The notes beneath the pieces were generated by a model, which saw only the letters and a program-made list of their open reading frames with translations, searched no databases and had not been told where the DNA came from. Position numbers and translations under genes: made by a program. Of a stretch of DNA of 6,836 nt, positions 1-5,960 are shown in pieces. Positions within the stretch are counted from its first letter, which is position 1; the number at the start of each line of letters is the position of its first letter. Source of the DNA: Acidobacteriota bacterium (GTDB lineage Bacteria > Acidobacteriota > UBA6911); the NCBI GenBank assembly GCA_017860075.1, contig JAFNAH010000162.1:1-6836 (forward strand), read 5' to 3'.

Positions 1-2
1 TA

Positions 3-218
3 GAGATAGAACCAGCTCATCTCCTGGTGATCCAGGTTTCCCTGCCGCTTCCGGGCGAGTTCGGCCAGGGTTTCGAGATACTTGCGCTCAATGGTCTGAC
101 GCTGGTTCAGTTCCGACTGGTATGTAAAAAACAGGCGGGAGAGTTCGTGGCGTTCTTTTTCCTCGAGGTACTTCCGGTGGCGCAGCAACGTTTCCAGGTT
201 GAAGGAGAACTTTTTCAT
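3..218 (-). CDS. fliJ: FliJ, flagellar export chaperone/ATPase stalk protein (partial, cut by left edge)
   Basis: This is the first 72 codons of a gene that runs off the left edge, so no stop codon is visible. The protein opens MKKFSFNLETLLRHRKYLEE and continues as a highly charged, heptad-like helix rich in Glu, Arg, Lys, Leu and Gln, with no predicted membrane segment. FliJ proteins are about 140-150 residue antiparallel coiled coils that sit in the centre of the FliI hexamer, like the gamma subunit of F1-ATPase, and link it to FlhA. The opening K-F-x-F-x-L-E-x-L-L is typical of the family. The ATG overlaps the fliI stop by 4 nt (ATGA), and AGGGG lies about 8 nt upstream, which fixes the start. 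Position directly after fliI supports the call independently. About half of the expected protein is visible. Confidence 0.88.
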   Translation of the reverse strand, partial: MKKFSFNLETLLRHRKYLEEKERHELSRLFFTYQSELNQRQTIERKYLETLAELARKRQGNLDHQEMSWFYL

Positions 219-1549
219 ATCGTATCCCCTGTGAGAGTGTCGACGGCGGCAAAGGCGTCCTGGCAGCCCACCCGTTCATTGCTCCGCTGAATCAGAAAGT
301 TATTGACCGGGTCGATCTTCTTGAGGGCTATGTCGATCTTCGGGTTGCTCCCCTTGACGTAGGCCCCGATGTTGATCATGTCCTCGGCTTTCTGATAGGT
401 CGAAAGCCATTCTCGAATTCTGGCGGCCTTCGCCTGGTAGGTCTGAGGCACCAGTTCAGGCATCAGACGGCTGACGCTCGACAGCACATCGATGCATGGA
501 TAGTGATTTCGGGAGGCGAGGTCGCGGCTGAGGACTATGTGGCCGTCCAGCAGCGAGCGCACCGCGTCCGCGATCGGGTCGTTCATGTCGTCGCCTTCGA
601 CCAGGACGGTATAGAAGGCAGTGATGCTTCCTCGCCCGACGAAGTTGCCGGCTCTCTCGAGCAATCTCGGCAGAAGCGCAAACACGGAAGGGGTATATCC
701 CTTTGATGACGGCGGTTCGCCGGCGGCGAGCCCTACTTCGCGTTGGGCCATCGCGAACCGGGTGATGGAATCCATCACGAGCAGTACGTCTTTGCGCTGA
801 TCCCGGAAATACTCGGCCAGTGTCGTGGCCAGCATGGCGGCGCGGATGCGGAGGAGCGGCGGTTGGTCGGAGGTCGAAACAACCACGACCGACCGCTTCA
901 GGCCGTCCTCGCCCAGGTCTCGTTGGATGAAGGATCTGACTTCTCTTCCGCGCTCGCCGACAAGGCTGATGATCGAAATGTCCGCTGACGTATTGCGGGC
1001 CATCATCCCCAGAAGCGTGCTTTTCCCGACACCGCTGCCGCCGAAGATCCCGATACGTTGTCCCTTGCCGCACGTCAACAACCCGTCGATGGAGCGAATG
1101 CCTGTTCCCAGCACCTCGTCGATGTTGCCTCGATCCAGGGGATTGGTGCCCAGGGGCTGCAGCGGGTATTCCTCTGCGGTATCGATCGGCCCCAGGTCGT
1201 CGATGGGATTGCCCATGGCATCGATGATCCTGCCAAGCAGACGGGGTGTTACCGGGACGGTCGACTGCCTCTTCCTGCAGACCACTTTGTCACCCAGCTT
1301 CACGCCATGCACCTTGAACAGCGGCATCGAGAGGACGTAGTTGTCGCGGAATCCGATTACCTCTGCGGGGATGCTTCCCGTGCGGTCGCTGCCGACGATC
1401 TCGCACAGTTCGCCCACTGATACCGGCGGGCCCTGTGACTCGATGACGACGCCGACGGCCCGTCGCACCGCTCCGACGGTCTTCACCGGGTCCATATGGC
1501 GCAGTCTGCGCAGGTACCTGCTGAGATCAACGGTCTCCGGGTTCATCAT
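215..1549 (-). CDS. fliI: FliI, flagellum-specific export ATPase
   Basis: FliI is the cytoplasmic hexameric ATPase of the flagellar type III export apparatus and is homologous to F1-beta and to injectisome SctN. At 444 residues it has the normal length. Visible motifs in order are: an N-terminal beta-barrel region (about residues 20-100), Walker A GGSGVGKST (170-178), the LVGERGRE segment with the likely catalytic Glu199, Walker B LLVMDS (256-261), the ATPase alpha/beta signature around PSVFALLPRLLERAG (287-301), and LSRDLASRNHYP (340-351) carrying the probable arginine finger. The C-terminal helical region (about 370-444) looks complete. The ATG overlaps the fliH stop as ATGA, with an AGG-containing Shine-Dalgarno just upstream. 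A second ATG follows immediately, so the start could be one codon later. The 3' end overlaps fliJ by 4 nt, so all three genes look translationally coupled. No key residue appears to be missing. Confidence 0.97.
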   Translation of the reverse strand: MMNPETVDLSRYLRRLRHMDPVKTVGAVRRAVGVVIESQGPPVSVGELCEIVGSDRTGSIPAEVIGFRDNYVLSMPLFKVHGVKLGDKVVCRKRQSTVPVTPRLLGRIIDAMGNPIDDLGPIDTAEEYPLQPLGTNPLDRGNIDEVLGTGIRSIDGLLTCGKGQRIGIFGGSGVGKSTLLGMMARNTSADISIISLVGERGREVRSFIQRDLGEDGLKRSVVVVSTSDQPPLLRIRAAMLATTLAEYFRDQRKDVLLVMDSITRFAMAQREVGLAAGEPPSSKGYTPSVFALLPRLLERAGNFVGRGSITAFYTVLVEGDDMNDPIADAVRSLLDGHIVLSRDLASRNHYPCIDVLSSVSRLMPELVPQTYQAKAARIREWLSTYQKAEDMINIGAYVKGSNPKIDIALKKIDPVNNFLIQRSNERVGCQDAFAAVDTLTGDTI

Positions 1550-2028
1550 CCGACCTGTCTCTGGCCTTCGAAGAAAGCCCGTTCCACCTCACGGAACTCC
1601 TCTTCGATTCTGGCATCCACATCTCCGCAATCGGTCTGCACGAGGCAGCCCCCGCGCTCGACCGACTTGTCGGCCACGAGAGTGACCTCATGCCCGCCGC
1701 CCTCCTCCTGTACCCAGCCCGGGTGCTTTTCGAGGAGGAAGTTGCAGTCGATCGGGTTGACCCGGACGGTGACCGAGGAGCGCTCGGAGACACGGCCCAG
1801 CGCAACCTTGACCAGTGTCTGTATGATTTCGGGGTCGGCCTGTATTTCCCGATGCACAATCTTCTTGGCTACTTCGACGGCAAGCTTGACGACCTCGCGT
1901 TCCACCCGGCTGTAGAGCGAGGCCTTGTAGCGGCCGAGTTCGCGCAGGGAGTCGCCGTAACGGCGCATGATGGCTTCCGCCTTCTTCTCCGCCATCTCCA
2001 TGCCTGCTTTTGCATCCCTTGAGCGCAA
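1546..2028 (-). CDS. fliH: FliH, flagellar export ATPase regulator/stator (N-terminus missing)
   Basis: FliH dimers bind the N-terminus of FliI, hold down its ATPase activity and dock it to the C-ring protein FliN. The C-terminal two-thirds is clearly FliH/SctL-like: VEREVVKLAVEVAKKIVHREI, a central beta-rich part with VTVRVNP, and the diagnostic VERGGCLVQTDCGDVDARIEE near the end. The visible frame is only 160 codons, whereas FliH proteins are usually about 200-270. The N-terminal coiled-coil and FliN-binding part is absent. The only start that opens the whole frame is a TTG at 2028, inside fliG, two codons after an in-frame TGA and without a good Shine-Dalgarno. ATGs at 2001 and 1995 are alternatives. 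The frame is +1 relative to fliG, so normal coupling is impossible. It most likely lost its beginning in the deletion that also removed the end of fliG. The stop overlaps the fliI ATG by 4 nt. Confidence 0.85.
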   Translation of the reverse strand: MRSRDAKAGMEMAEKKAEAIMRRYGDSLRELGRYKASLYSRVEREVVKLAVEVAKKIVHREIQADPEIIQTLVKVALGRVSERSSVTVRVNPIDCNFLLEKHPGWVQEEGGGHEVTLVADKSVERGGCLVQTDCGDVDARIEEEFREVERAFFEGQRQVG

Positions 2029-2821
2029 TGGTCAGGGTCTTCTTGTCGATGCGCTGGATGATCTCGCGCATGCCCTGATCGTCGATGAGCATGACATCGT
2101 CAAATACAAACATCAGGTTGCGGATGCTCAACGCCAGGGCAGGATTCTCGTTCTCGATCTTCTCGAGGATGGAAGCCGCCGACTTTGTCTCCATACGATT
2201 GATCAGTTCGGCCACCGCCCGGATGCCGCCGTATGATTCACGGTTGAAGTCGCCGAGGGACCTGAGTTTCTGTTCCAGGATGGTCGTGATCTTGCTGATG
2301 ATTTCAGGGGAAATCTGTTCAAGGCCGGCCATGCGCATCACGATGTCGGCGCGCAGGGGAGCCGGCAGCGAACTGAGGAGCGCCGCAGCCTGGGAAGAAT
2401 TCAGATGCGCCAGGACGAGCGCTATGGTCTGCGGCTGCTCTGATGCGATGAACTTGGACAGTTGCGCGGGATCGGCCTTCTGCAGGCTGTCGAAGCCGAC
2501 CAGGGTGTTCTGCAGCGAGATGTTCAGGCGGTCCAGCAGTTTCTTGGACGCGTCGCCGCCGAATGCCTTGACGAGCAGCCTTTTCGCGAATTCGGCTCCT
2601 CCGCGCGCTACCAGCGTCTGCGCGGTGGTCATGCGATGGAACTCGTCCAGTACCGTGTCCGCAACCTCCGGGTCGATCTTCCCCAGGCGTGAGATCTCGC
2701 GGCTGATCTCCTGGACTTCGTCCTCCTGCAAATACCGGAAGACACCTGCGCTTGCCTCATCGCCCAGCAATACCGTCAGAATCGCGGCCTTCCTGATTCC
2801 TGCAACTGGTTCTTCCAACAC
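1688..2821 (-). CDS. fliG: FliG, flagellar rotor/switch protein with C-terminus replaced by an out-of-frame tail
   Basis: FliG sits on the cytoplasmic face of the MS ring, binds FliF through its N-domain and FliM through its middle domain, and meets the MotA stator through its C-domain. Residues 1-269 are good FliG: the N-domain start GIRKAAILTVLLGDEASAGV, the EQPQ motif (128-131, EHPQ in many homologues) in the middle domain, the Gly-Gly linker (198-199), MFVF (237-240) and ALKG (266-269). Family similarity then stops. Residues 270-377 are Arg/Gly/Pro-rich and are simply the fliH region read in another frame. Normal FliG is about 330-345 residues, so about 70 genuine C-terminal residues are missing. 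Lys268 aligns with E. coli Lys264, but equivalents of Arg281, Asp288, Asp289 and Arg297 are gone. The start is GTG at 2821, 3 nt after the fliF stop, with AGAGGG upstream. As read, the protein should not generate torque. Confidence 0.9.
   Translation of the reverse strand: MLEEPVAGIRKAAILTVLLGDEASAGVFRYLQEDEVQEISREISRLGKIDPEVADTVLDEFHRMTTAQTLVARGGAEFAKRLLVKAFGGDASKKLLDRLNISLQNTLVGFDSLQKADPAQLSKFIASEQPQTIALVLAHLNSSQAAALLSSLPAPLRADIVMRMAGLEQISPEIISKITTILEQKLRSLGDFNRESYGGIRAVAELINRMETKSAASILEKIENENPALALSIRNLMFVFDDVMLIDDQGMREIIQRIDKKTLTIALKGCKSRHGDGGEEGGSHHAPLRRLPARTRPLQGLALQPGGTRGRQACRRSSQEDCASGNTGRPRNHTDTGQGCAGPCLRALLGHRPGQPDRLQLPPRKAPGLGTGGGRRA
2012..2022 (-). other. Probable fliG-fliH deletion junction
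   Basis: Here the recognisable FliG frame (ending at Lys268-Gly269, codons 2020-2015) meets the recognisable FliH frame (starting near Arg-Asp-Ala-Lys, codons from 2019). The two are offset by one base. The minus strand reads CTCAAGGGATGCAAAAGC across the join. If one G of the GGG run were absent, FliG residue 268 would continue directly into FliH as ALK-DAKAGMEMAEKK. The breakpoint cannot be placed to the base because the lost sequence is not known. Comparison with usual family lengths suggests very roughly 400-500 nt are missing, as an estimate only. Confidence 0.75.
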
Positions 2822-2824
2822 GGT

Positions 2825-4585
2825 CTACGCCCTCTCTTGAATCCAGCTTCGGATGAGCTGCGAGATCATTTCCGGCTCCCGTTTGGCCCGGTCCACCAGC
2901 TTCTTCCTGAGAATCGCCGTCTTCCTGCCGCCCGCATCGACCATGCTCACTTCCCTCAGCAATTCCCGCTCGATCTGGTCGTCGAGCATCTCGAGATCCG
3001 GCAGCGGCTCCTCCCTGATTTCGCTCTCTTCGGCGTGCCCGGGGAGAGCCGGGTGTTCGGCGCCGGCCATAACCTCCTCTTCAGCATGGTGAGGCGCAGG
3101 CAAATGCTGCTGTGACATCTCGGCGCTCAGCTGGCCGGCAGGCTCATGAACCGCGGCCGGGAGAGTCCCGGAAATGCTGTGCAAGACCCGCGCCCGCACA
3201 GGCCTGAACAGGAACAGGTAGAGCAGAAGGAAGAGAACCAGGAATGAGACATACTTCATGCCCGGGACGATGTACGTCTGGTACTTTACGTGCCACGGGG
3301 CGGGAGGCGCTTCCTCCACGGGCCTGGACTCGGTGTAGAAAGCAACGTTTTCCAGAGTCACCGTATCACCTCGTTCCTTGCTGAAGCCGACTGCTGCAAG
3401 CACGAGTTCGCGGTAGGCGTCCAGTTCCGCCTGAGTGCGAGGCTGGTAGGACGTCACCACCTTGCCATCGGGGCTCTTTGAGTAGGCGGTCTTATGGTCA
3501 AGAATAACAGCGACGGAGATCCGGCGTACGTTGCCCTTGGGCTGCACGGTATGCCGGACCAGCTTGCTCACTTCGTAGTTGGTAGTCTCGTTTGTCCGGA
3601 GCCTCTCCGGTGCCGTGCCGGGCTGCTGGGAGGTGTTCCCTGCGACGTTGGACTGAGTCCCCGGCACGCCCGACGCGGTCGAAGCCGACCCGACCCTCTC
3701 TTCCGTCCTCTGCTGACTCAGTATCGCCTGCGGATTCGGATTGAACGTCTCCTCTGTCTGCTCGGTCGTGTTGAAGTCGAGATCAGCTGAGGCATTTGCG
3801 TGCACTTTACCCTTGCCGACCACCGGTTCCAGGATCGAGATCACCTTTGAAACCATGTCGTGCTCGATCTGCTCCTTGATGCCCGACTCCAGTTCGCTCC
3901 TCGCCTGGTCCCCCGTTTCCGCGGACTGTGACAGCAGCCTTCCCTGGTCGTCGACAACCGAGACATTGTAGGTGTGGAGGCCGGGAACCGCCCCGGCCAC
4001 AACCCCCTTGATCCCGGCGATGGAGGACTTGGAAAGGTCCTCCCCGTTTCTCAGCCGGACCACCACGCTCGCCTTGGCTTCTTCGCGCTTTTCTTCGAAA
4101 ACGGAGTCCTTCGGAAGCACGATGTGTACGCGCGCTTCGCTGATTTCGGTCAGGCTGGAGATGGTCCTGGCAAGCTCCCCTTCGAGGGCGCGCTGGAGGT
4201 TTACCTGCTCGGTGAAATCGGTCAGGCCAAACTGGTTCTTGTCGAAGATCTCGTACCCCACCCTGCCGCTGCGAGCCAGGCCCGCCCCGGCGACCTCGAG
4301 TCGCAGCTTATCCACCTCGGACTTGGGAGCGGCTACGAGAATGGAGGTCCCCTGAACCTGGAAATCCTTCTTGTCTTCTTTCAGCTTGGCGGCGATCGCC
4401 TGGGCGTCTTCCGGGTTCAGGTCGCGATAGAGAACTTCATATTCGATCCGGTTCATGTAGTAGACAAATGAACCGATGGCGGCGAGGGCGAGGACGGCAA
4501 GCAGCACGATCGTGGCCCGCTGGGACTTCTCGAGTCGCGACCAGATCTCCACGAACTGGCTTGGGAAGTTTCGGCTGCTGGCCAT
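2825..4585 (-). CDS. fliF: FliF, flagellar MS-ring protein
   Basis: FliF forms the MS ring in the inner membrane, the foundation on which the rod, rotor and export gate are built. The 586-residue product has the family architecture. A first membrane helix spans about residues 24-44. A periplasmic YscJ-like region carries the conserved LVAAPKSEVDKLRLEVAGAGL and ARVHIVLPKDSVF (151-163). The FliF-specific region contains a low-complexity Thr/Gln/Asn/Ser stretch (about 280-335). A second membrane helix lies near 444-462. The cytoplasmic tail has a loose His/Glu/Ala/Pro-rich linker (about 490-530) and ends in the FliG-binding helix around ILRKKLVDRAKREPEMISQL. The ATG at 4585 has GGAG about 8 nt upstream and lies 51 nt after fliE. 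The stop is 3 nt before the fliG GTG, so fliF and fliG are probably translated in a coupled way. The FliG-binding tail is intact even though fliG is damaged. Confidence 0.97.
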   Translation of the reverse strand: MASSRNFPSQFVEIWSRLEKSQRATIVLLAVLALAAIGSFVYYMNRIEYEVLYRDLNPEDAQAIAAKLKEDKKDFQVQGTSILVAAPKSEVDKLRLEVAGAGLARSGRVGYEIFDKNQFGLTDFTEQVNLQRALEGELARTISSLTEISEARVHIVLPKDSVFEEKREEAKASVVVRLRNGEDLSKSSIAGIKGVVAGAVPGLHTYNVSVVDDQGRLLSQSAETGDQARSELESGIKEQIEHDMVSKVISILEPVVGKGKVHANASADLDFNTTEQTEETFNPNPQAILSQQRTEERVGSASTASGVPGTQSNVAGNTSQQPGTAPERLRTNETTNYEVSKLVRHTVQPKGNVRRISVAVILDHKTAYSKSPDGKVVTSYQPRTQAELDAYRELVLAAVGFSKERGDTVTLENVAFYTESRPVEEAPPAPWHVKYQTYIVPGMKYVSFLVLFLLLYLFLFRPVRARVLHSISGTLPAAVHEPAGQLSAEMSQQHLPAPHHAEEEVMAGAEHPALPGHAEESEIREEPLPDLEMLDDQIERELLREVSMVDAGGRKTAILRKKLVDRAKREPEMISQLIRSWIQERA

Positions 4586-4606
4586 GTCGGGTTCTCCGGA
4601 TTCGAT

Positions 4607-4622
4607 GGGCCGTTTCAGGCCC
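4607..4622 (-). repeat. Small hairpin in the fliE-fliF gap
   Basis: The 51-nt gap between fliE and fliF contains a 5-bp GC inverted repeat, GGGCC-6 nt-GGCCC, just upstream of the fliF Shine-Dalgarno. It has no following T-run, so it is not a convincing terminator. It could modestly affect fliF translation or mRNA processing, but arms this short can occur by chance. Confidence 0.35.
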
Positions 4623-4636
4623 GAACCTGGTAAGCG

Positions 4637-4945
4637 CTACACCTGGGTGCGCATGATCTCCTGGTAGGCCTGGATAATCTTGTTGCGCACCTGCATCATC
4701 ATCTGAAACGACAGATCCGCCTTCTGCACCGCGATGAGCGTGGCATGGAGGTCCTGGCTCTCACCGGTCATGAGTTTTTGCACGGCCAGGTCGGATTGCT
4801 TCTGGGCGTCATTGACGGTCGTGATTGCGTCTCTCAGGGTTTCACCGAAGCTCACGCCGGACTGCTCTTTTACGAGCTCACGCGGCCCGCGAATCTCCGG
4901 CATCTGGAGGTGCGGACTGATGGGGCCGATGATTCCTTCCTTCAT
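4637..4945 (-). CDS. fliE: FliE, MS-ring to rod adaptor protein
   Basis: FliE is a small basal-body protein that joins the FliF ring to the proximal rod and is among the first substrates exported. The 102-residue product is the normal size. Its C-terminal half holds the conserved pattern NDAQKQSDLAVQKLMTGES followed by DLHATLIAVQKADLSFQMMM and VRNKIIQAYQEIMRTQV, which is diagnostic. The N-terminus (about residues 1-30) is variable, as is usual, and lacks a Sec signal, consistent with type III export. The ATG at 4945 has a strong AGAGGTG Shine-Dalgarno overlapping the flgC stop region. The gap to flgC is 9 nt. fliF follows after 51 nt. The flgB-flgC-fliE-fliF order is widespread. Confidence 0.96.
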   Translation of the reverse strand: MKEGIIGPISPHLQMPEIRGPRELVKEQSGVSFGETLRDAITTVNDAQKQSDLAVQKLMTGESQDLHATLIAVQKADLSFQMMMQVRNKIIQAYQEIMRTQV

Positions 4946-4954
4946 GGTTCACCT

Positions 4955-5389
4955 CTAGCGTGCTATGTCGAGCGTCTTGACGGCCATTTCCTTGGCAGCA
5001 GTCGTGGCTTGCACGTTCGCCTCATAGGATCTCGTGGCCGAAAGAATGTTGACCATTTCTTCCATCGCGTTGATGTTGGGATACAGCACATAGCCATCCT
5101 TGTCCGCGTGCGGATGGCCGGGTTCGTAACGTTTTACAGGATCACCCTGGTCTGCAACCACCTGGGCAATCTCGACGCCCTGGACGGCACCCATCGCCTC
5201 TCCGAACGCACTCTCGAAACTCTGCTGAGGTTCGGCGGCAGTGAACACCACATCCTTGCGGCGGTAAGGCTCGGTCCCCGCAGGTCTCGTGGTGTTGGCG
5301 TTGACAAGGTTGCTTATCAGCACTTCCAGCCGGCGTCGTTGCGCGGTGAGACCGGAAGCGCTGACTTCAATCGCGGTCATGAGGCTCAT
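4955..5389 (-). CDS. flgC: FlgC, flagellar proximal rod protein
   Basis: FlgC is one of the proximal rod subunits in the periplasm, exported by the flagellar type III system. The 144-residue product is of normal length. The N-terminal rod signature is visible as SASGLTAQRRRLEVLISNLVNANTT followed by EPYRRKDVVF (about residues 11-50). The usual SNIANANTT is SNLVNANTT here, a mild variant. The middle has DGYVLYPNINAMEEMVNIL, and the C-terminal helix SYEANVQATTAAKEMAVKTLDIAR is typical. The ATG at 5389 overlaps the last base of the flgB stop (TGATG) and is preceded by a GGGAGGG-like Shine-Dalgarno inside the flgB end. A second in-frame ATG at codon 4 is less likely. fliE begins 9 nt after the stop. 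Confidence 0.96.
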   Translation of the reverse strand: MSLMTAIEVSASGLTAQRRRLEVLISNLVNANTTRPAGTEPYRRKDVVFTAAEPQQSFESAFGEAMGAVQGVEIAQVVADQGDPVKRYEPGHPHADKDGYVLYPNINAMEEMVNILSATRSYEANVQATTAAKEMAVKTLDIAR

Positions 5390-5808
5390 CAGCCTGCCCT
5401 CCCTTCCTGGATCGCACTGGAAATCGTTCGGAATTTCGAGCGCAGCAACTGGGTGGCGACCGCGTAGGTGAAGGACGTTTCGCTCAGCTTGAGCATTTCG
5501 CGATCGATGTCCACGTTGTTGTGATCGGCCCGCACCGGCAGGCCGCCGGTTTCAAAGACCTCGGGTTCCATTGCGATCGGAGCCCACCCCTGGAGGAGTC
5601 CAGCCTCAGGCTTCCTCGTGTTCAGCGGCAGCGAGTCCCCCGAGAGAATCTCCTGCATCGTCAGGTGGAACGAGACATCCTTGGTCTTGTAGCCGGGCGT
5701 GTCGATATTTGCGATGTTCGAGGCAACCACTTGCTGACGCCGGGAGAGCCGGGTCATGAAGTTCCCCATGGCTTCGGCCGTCGGATCCTGGATCAATCCA
5801 GCTTTCAT
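5389..5808 (-). CDS. flgB: FlgB, flagellar proximal rod protein
   Basis: FlgB is a proximal rod protein that assembles with FlgC on the FliE/FliF base. The 139-residue product has the flagellar rod signature VVASNIANIDTPGYKTKDVSF (about residues 27-47), the middle motif VRADHNNVDIDREMLKLSET and the C-terminal helix ATQLLRSKFRTISSAIQEGR, all characteristic of FlgB. It has no signal peptide, as expected for a type III export substrate. The ATG at 5808 is preceded by GGAG at 5820-5817. It is the first gene after the sigma-54 promoter, with a predicted leader of about 40 nt, so it is the head of the operon. Its stop overlaps the flgC start by one base. Confidence 0.97.
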   Translation of the reverse strand: MKAGLIQDPTAEAMGNFMTRLSRRQQVVASNIANIDTPGYKTKDVSFHLTMQEILSGDSLPLNTRKPEAGLLQGWAPIAMEPEVFETGGLPVRADHNNVDIDREMLKLSETSFTYAVATQLLRSKFRTISSAIQEGRAG

Positions 5809-5820
5809 TCAGATCACTCC

Positions 5821-5843
5821 GCCCGCAGCTGCAAAACACGGGC
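5821..5843 (-). repeat. 5' leader hairpin next to the flgB ribosome binding site
   Basis: The predicted flgB leader contains GCCCG-13 nt-CGGGC, a 5-bp GC-only inverted repeat with arms at 5821-5825 and 5839-5843. Its downstream arm directly abuts the GGAG Shine-Dalgarno at 5820-5817. A role in tuning flgB translation is possible but only inferred from position, and the stem is short. Confidence 0.3.
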
Positions 5844-5858
5844 CCGACCATCACTTAA

Positions 5859-5873
5859 GCAAAAGTAGTGCCA
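5859..5873 (-). promoter_or_regulatory. Sigma-54 (RpoN) -24/-12 promoter of the flgB operon
   Basis: The minus strand reads TGGCAC-TACTT-TTGC, matching the sigma-54 consensus TGGCAC-N5-TTGC at every defined position, with exact GG-N10-GC spacing. It points toward flgB. Transcription should start about 12 nt past the -12 GC, near 5847, giving a leader of about 40 nt. The GAFTGA-type activator gene directly upstream is the obvious partner. Sigma-54 control of middle flagellar genes is established in Vibrio, Pseudomonas, Caulobacter and epsilonproteobacteria. Confidence 0.9.
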
Positions 5874-5876
5874 GAG

Positions 5877-5896
5877 TGTAATTGCCCGCAATTTCA
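5877..5896. promoter_or_regulatory. Candidate operator dyad just upstream of the sigma-54 promoter
   Basis: The sequence AATTGC-CC-GCAATT (5880-5893) is a perfect 6-bp inverted repeat. After one mismatched pair the symmetry continues two more pairs on each side, giving 8 of 9 matched positions over 20 bp. The centre lies near -40 relative to the predicted start, and the dyad ends 3 bp before the -24 element. It looks like a binding site for a dimeric protein. The closeness to the polymerase footprint suggests repression or fine tuning rather than a classical enhancer at -80 to -150. The protein is unknown. Confidence 0.5.
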
Positions 5897-5934
5897 TGGG
5901 TTTGGCTTGAATCAGTCACATCCAATCCCCGGCA

Positions 5935-5959
5935 ACCGTCGAGATTCCGGCGCGACGGT
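5935..5959. repeat. 7-bp inverted repeat after the activator gene (possible enhancer site or weak hairpin)
   Basis: ACCGTCG (5935-5941) and CGACGGT (5953-5959) are perfect inverted repeats separated by 11 nt, starting one base after the activator stop codon. The centre is about 100 bp upstream of the predicted flgB start, the usual distance for an enhancer of a sigma-54 activator. It could instead be a 3' hairpin of the activator mRNA, but no T-run follows on the minus strand, so it is not a good intrinsic terminator. Confidence 0.4.
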
Positions 5960-5960
5960 G

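Noticed and set aside
88..279. A 63-codon open frame on the minus strand across the fliI-fliJ junction
   Set aside because: It overlaps the end of fliI and the start of fliJ in a third frame; the FliJ frame starting at 218 explains this DNA and has the right overlap and ribosome binding site.
456..1073. A 205-codon open frame on the minus strand inside fliI
   Set aside because: It is Arg/Pro/His-rich with no family features and overlaps the ATPase core of fliI in another frame; it is a typical shadow in GC-rich DNA.
2085..2840. A 251-codon open frame on the plus strand opposite fliG
   Set aside because: It is Ser/Arg-rich low-information sequence antisense to well-conserved FliG codons, with no recognisable domain.
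3287..3293. GTGCCA within fliF as a second sigma-54 promoter
   Set aside because: The matching TTGC half is absent at the required spacing and the site lies within coding sequence.
4745..5467. A 240-codon open frame on the plus strand opposite fliE, flgC and part of flgB
   Set aside because: It is antisense to three clearly conserved genes and crosses their junctions; no family motif or plausible context.
5935..5959. Intrinsic terminator after the activator gene
   Set aside because: The inverted repeat has no T-run after it on the minus strand and the arms are only 7 bp with an 11-nt loop.
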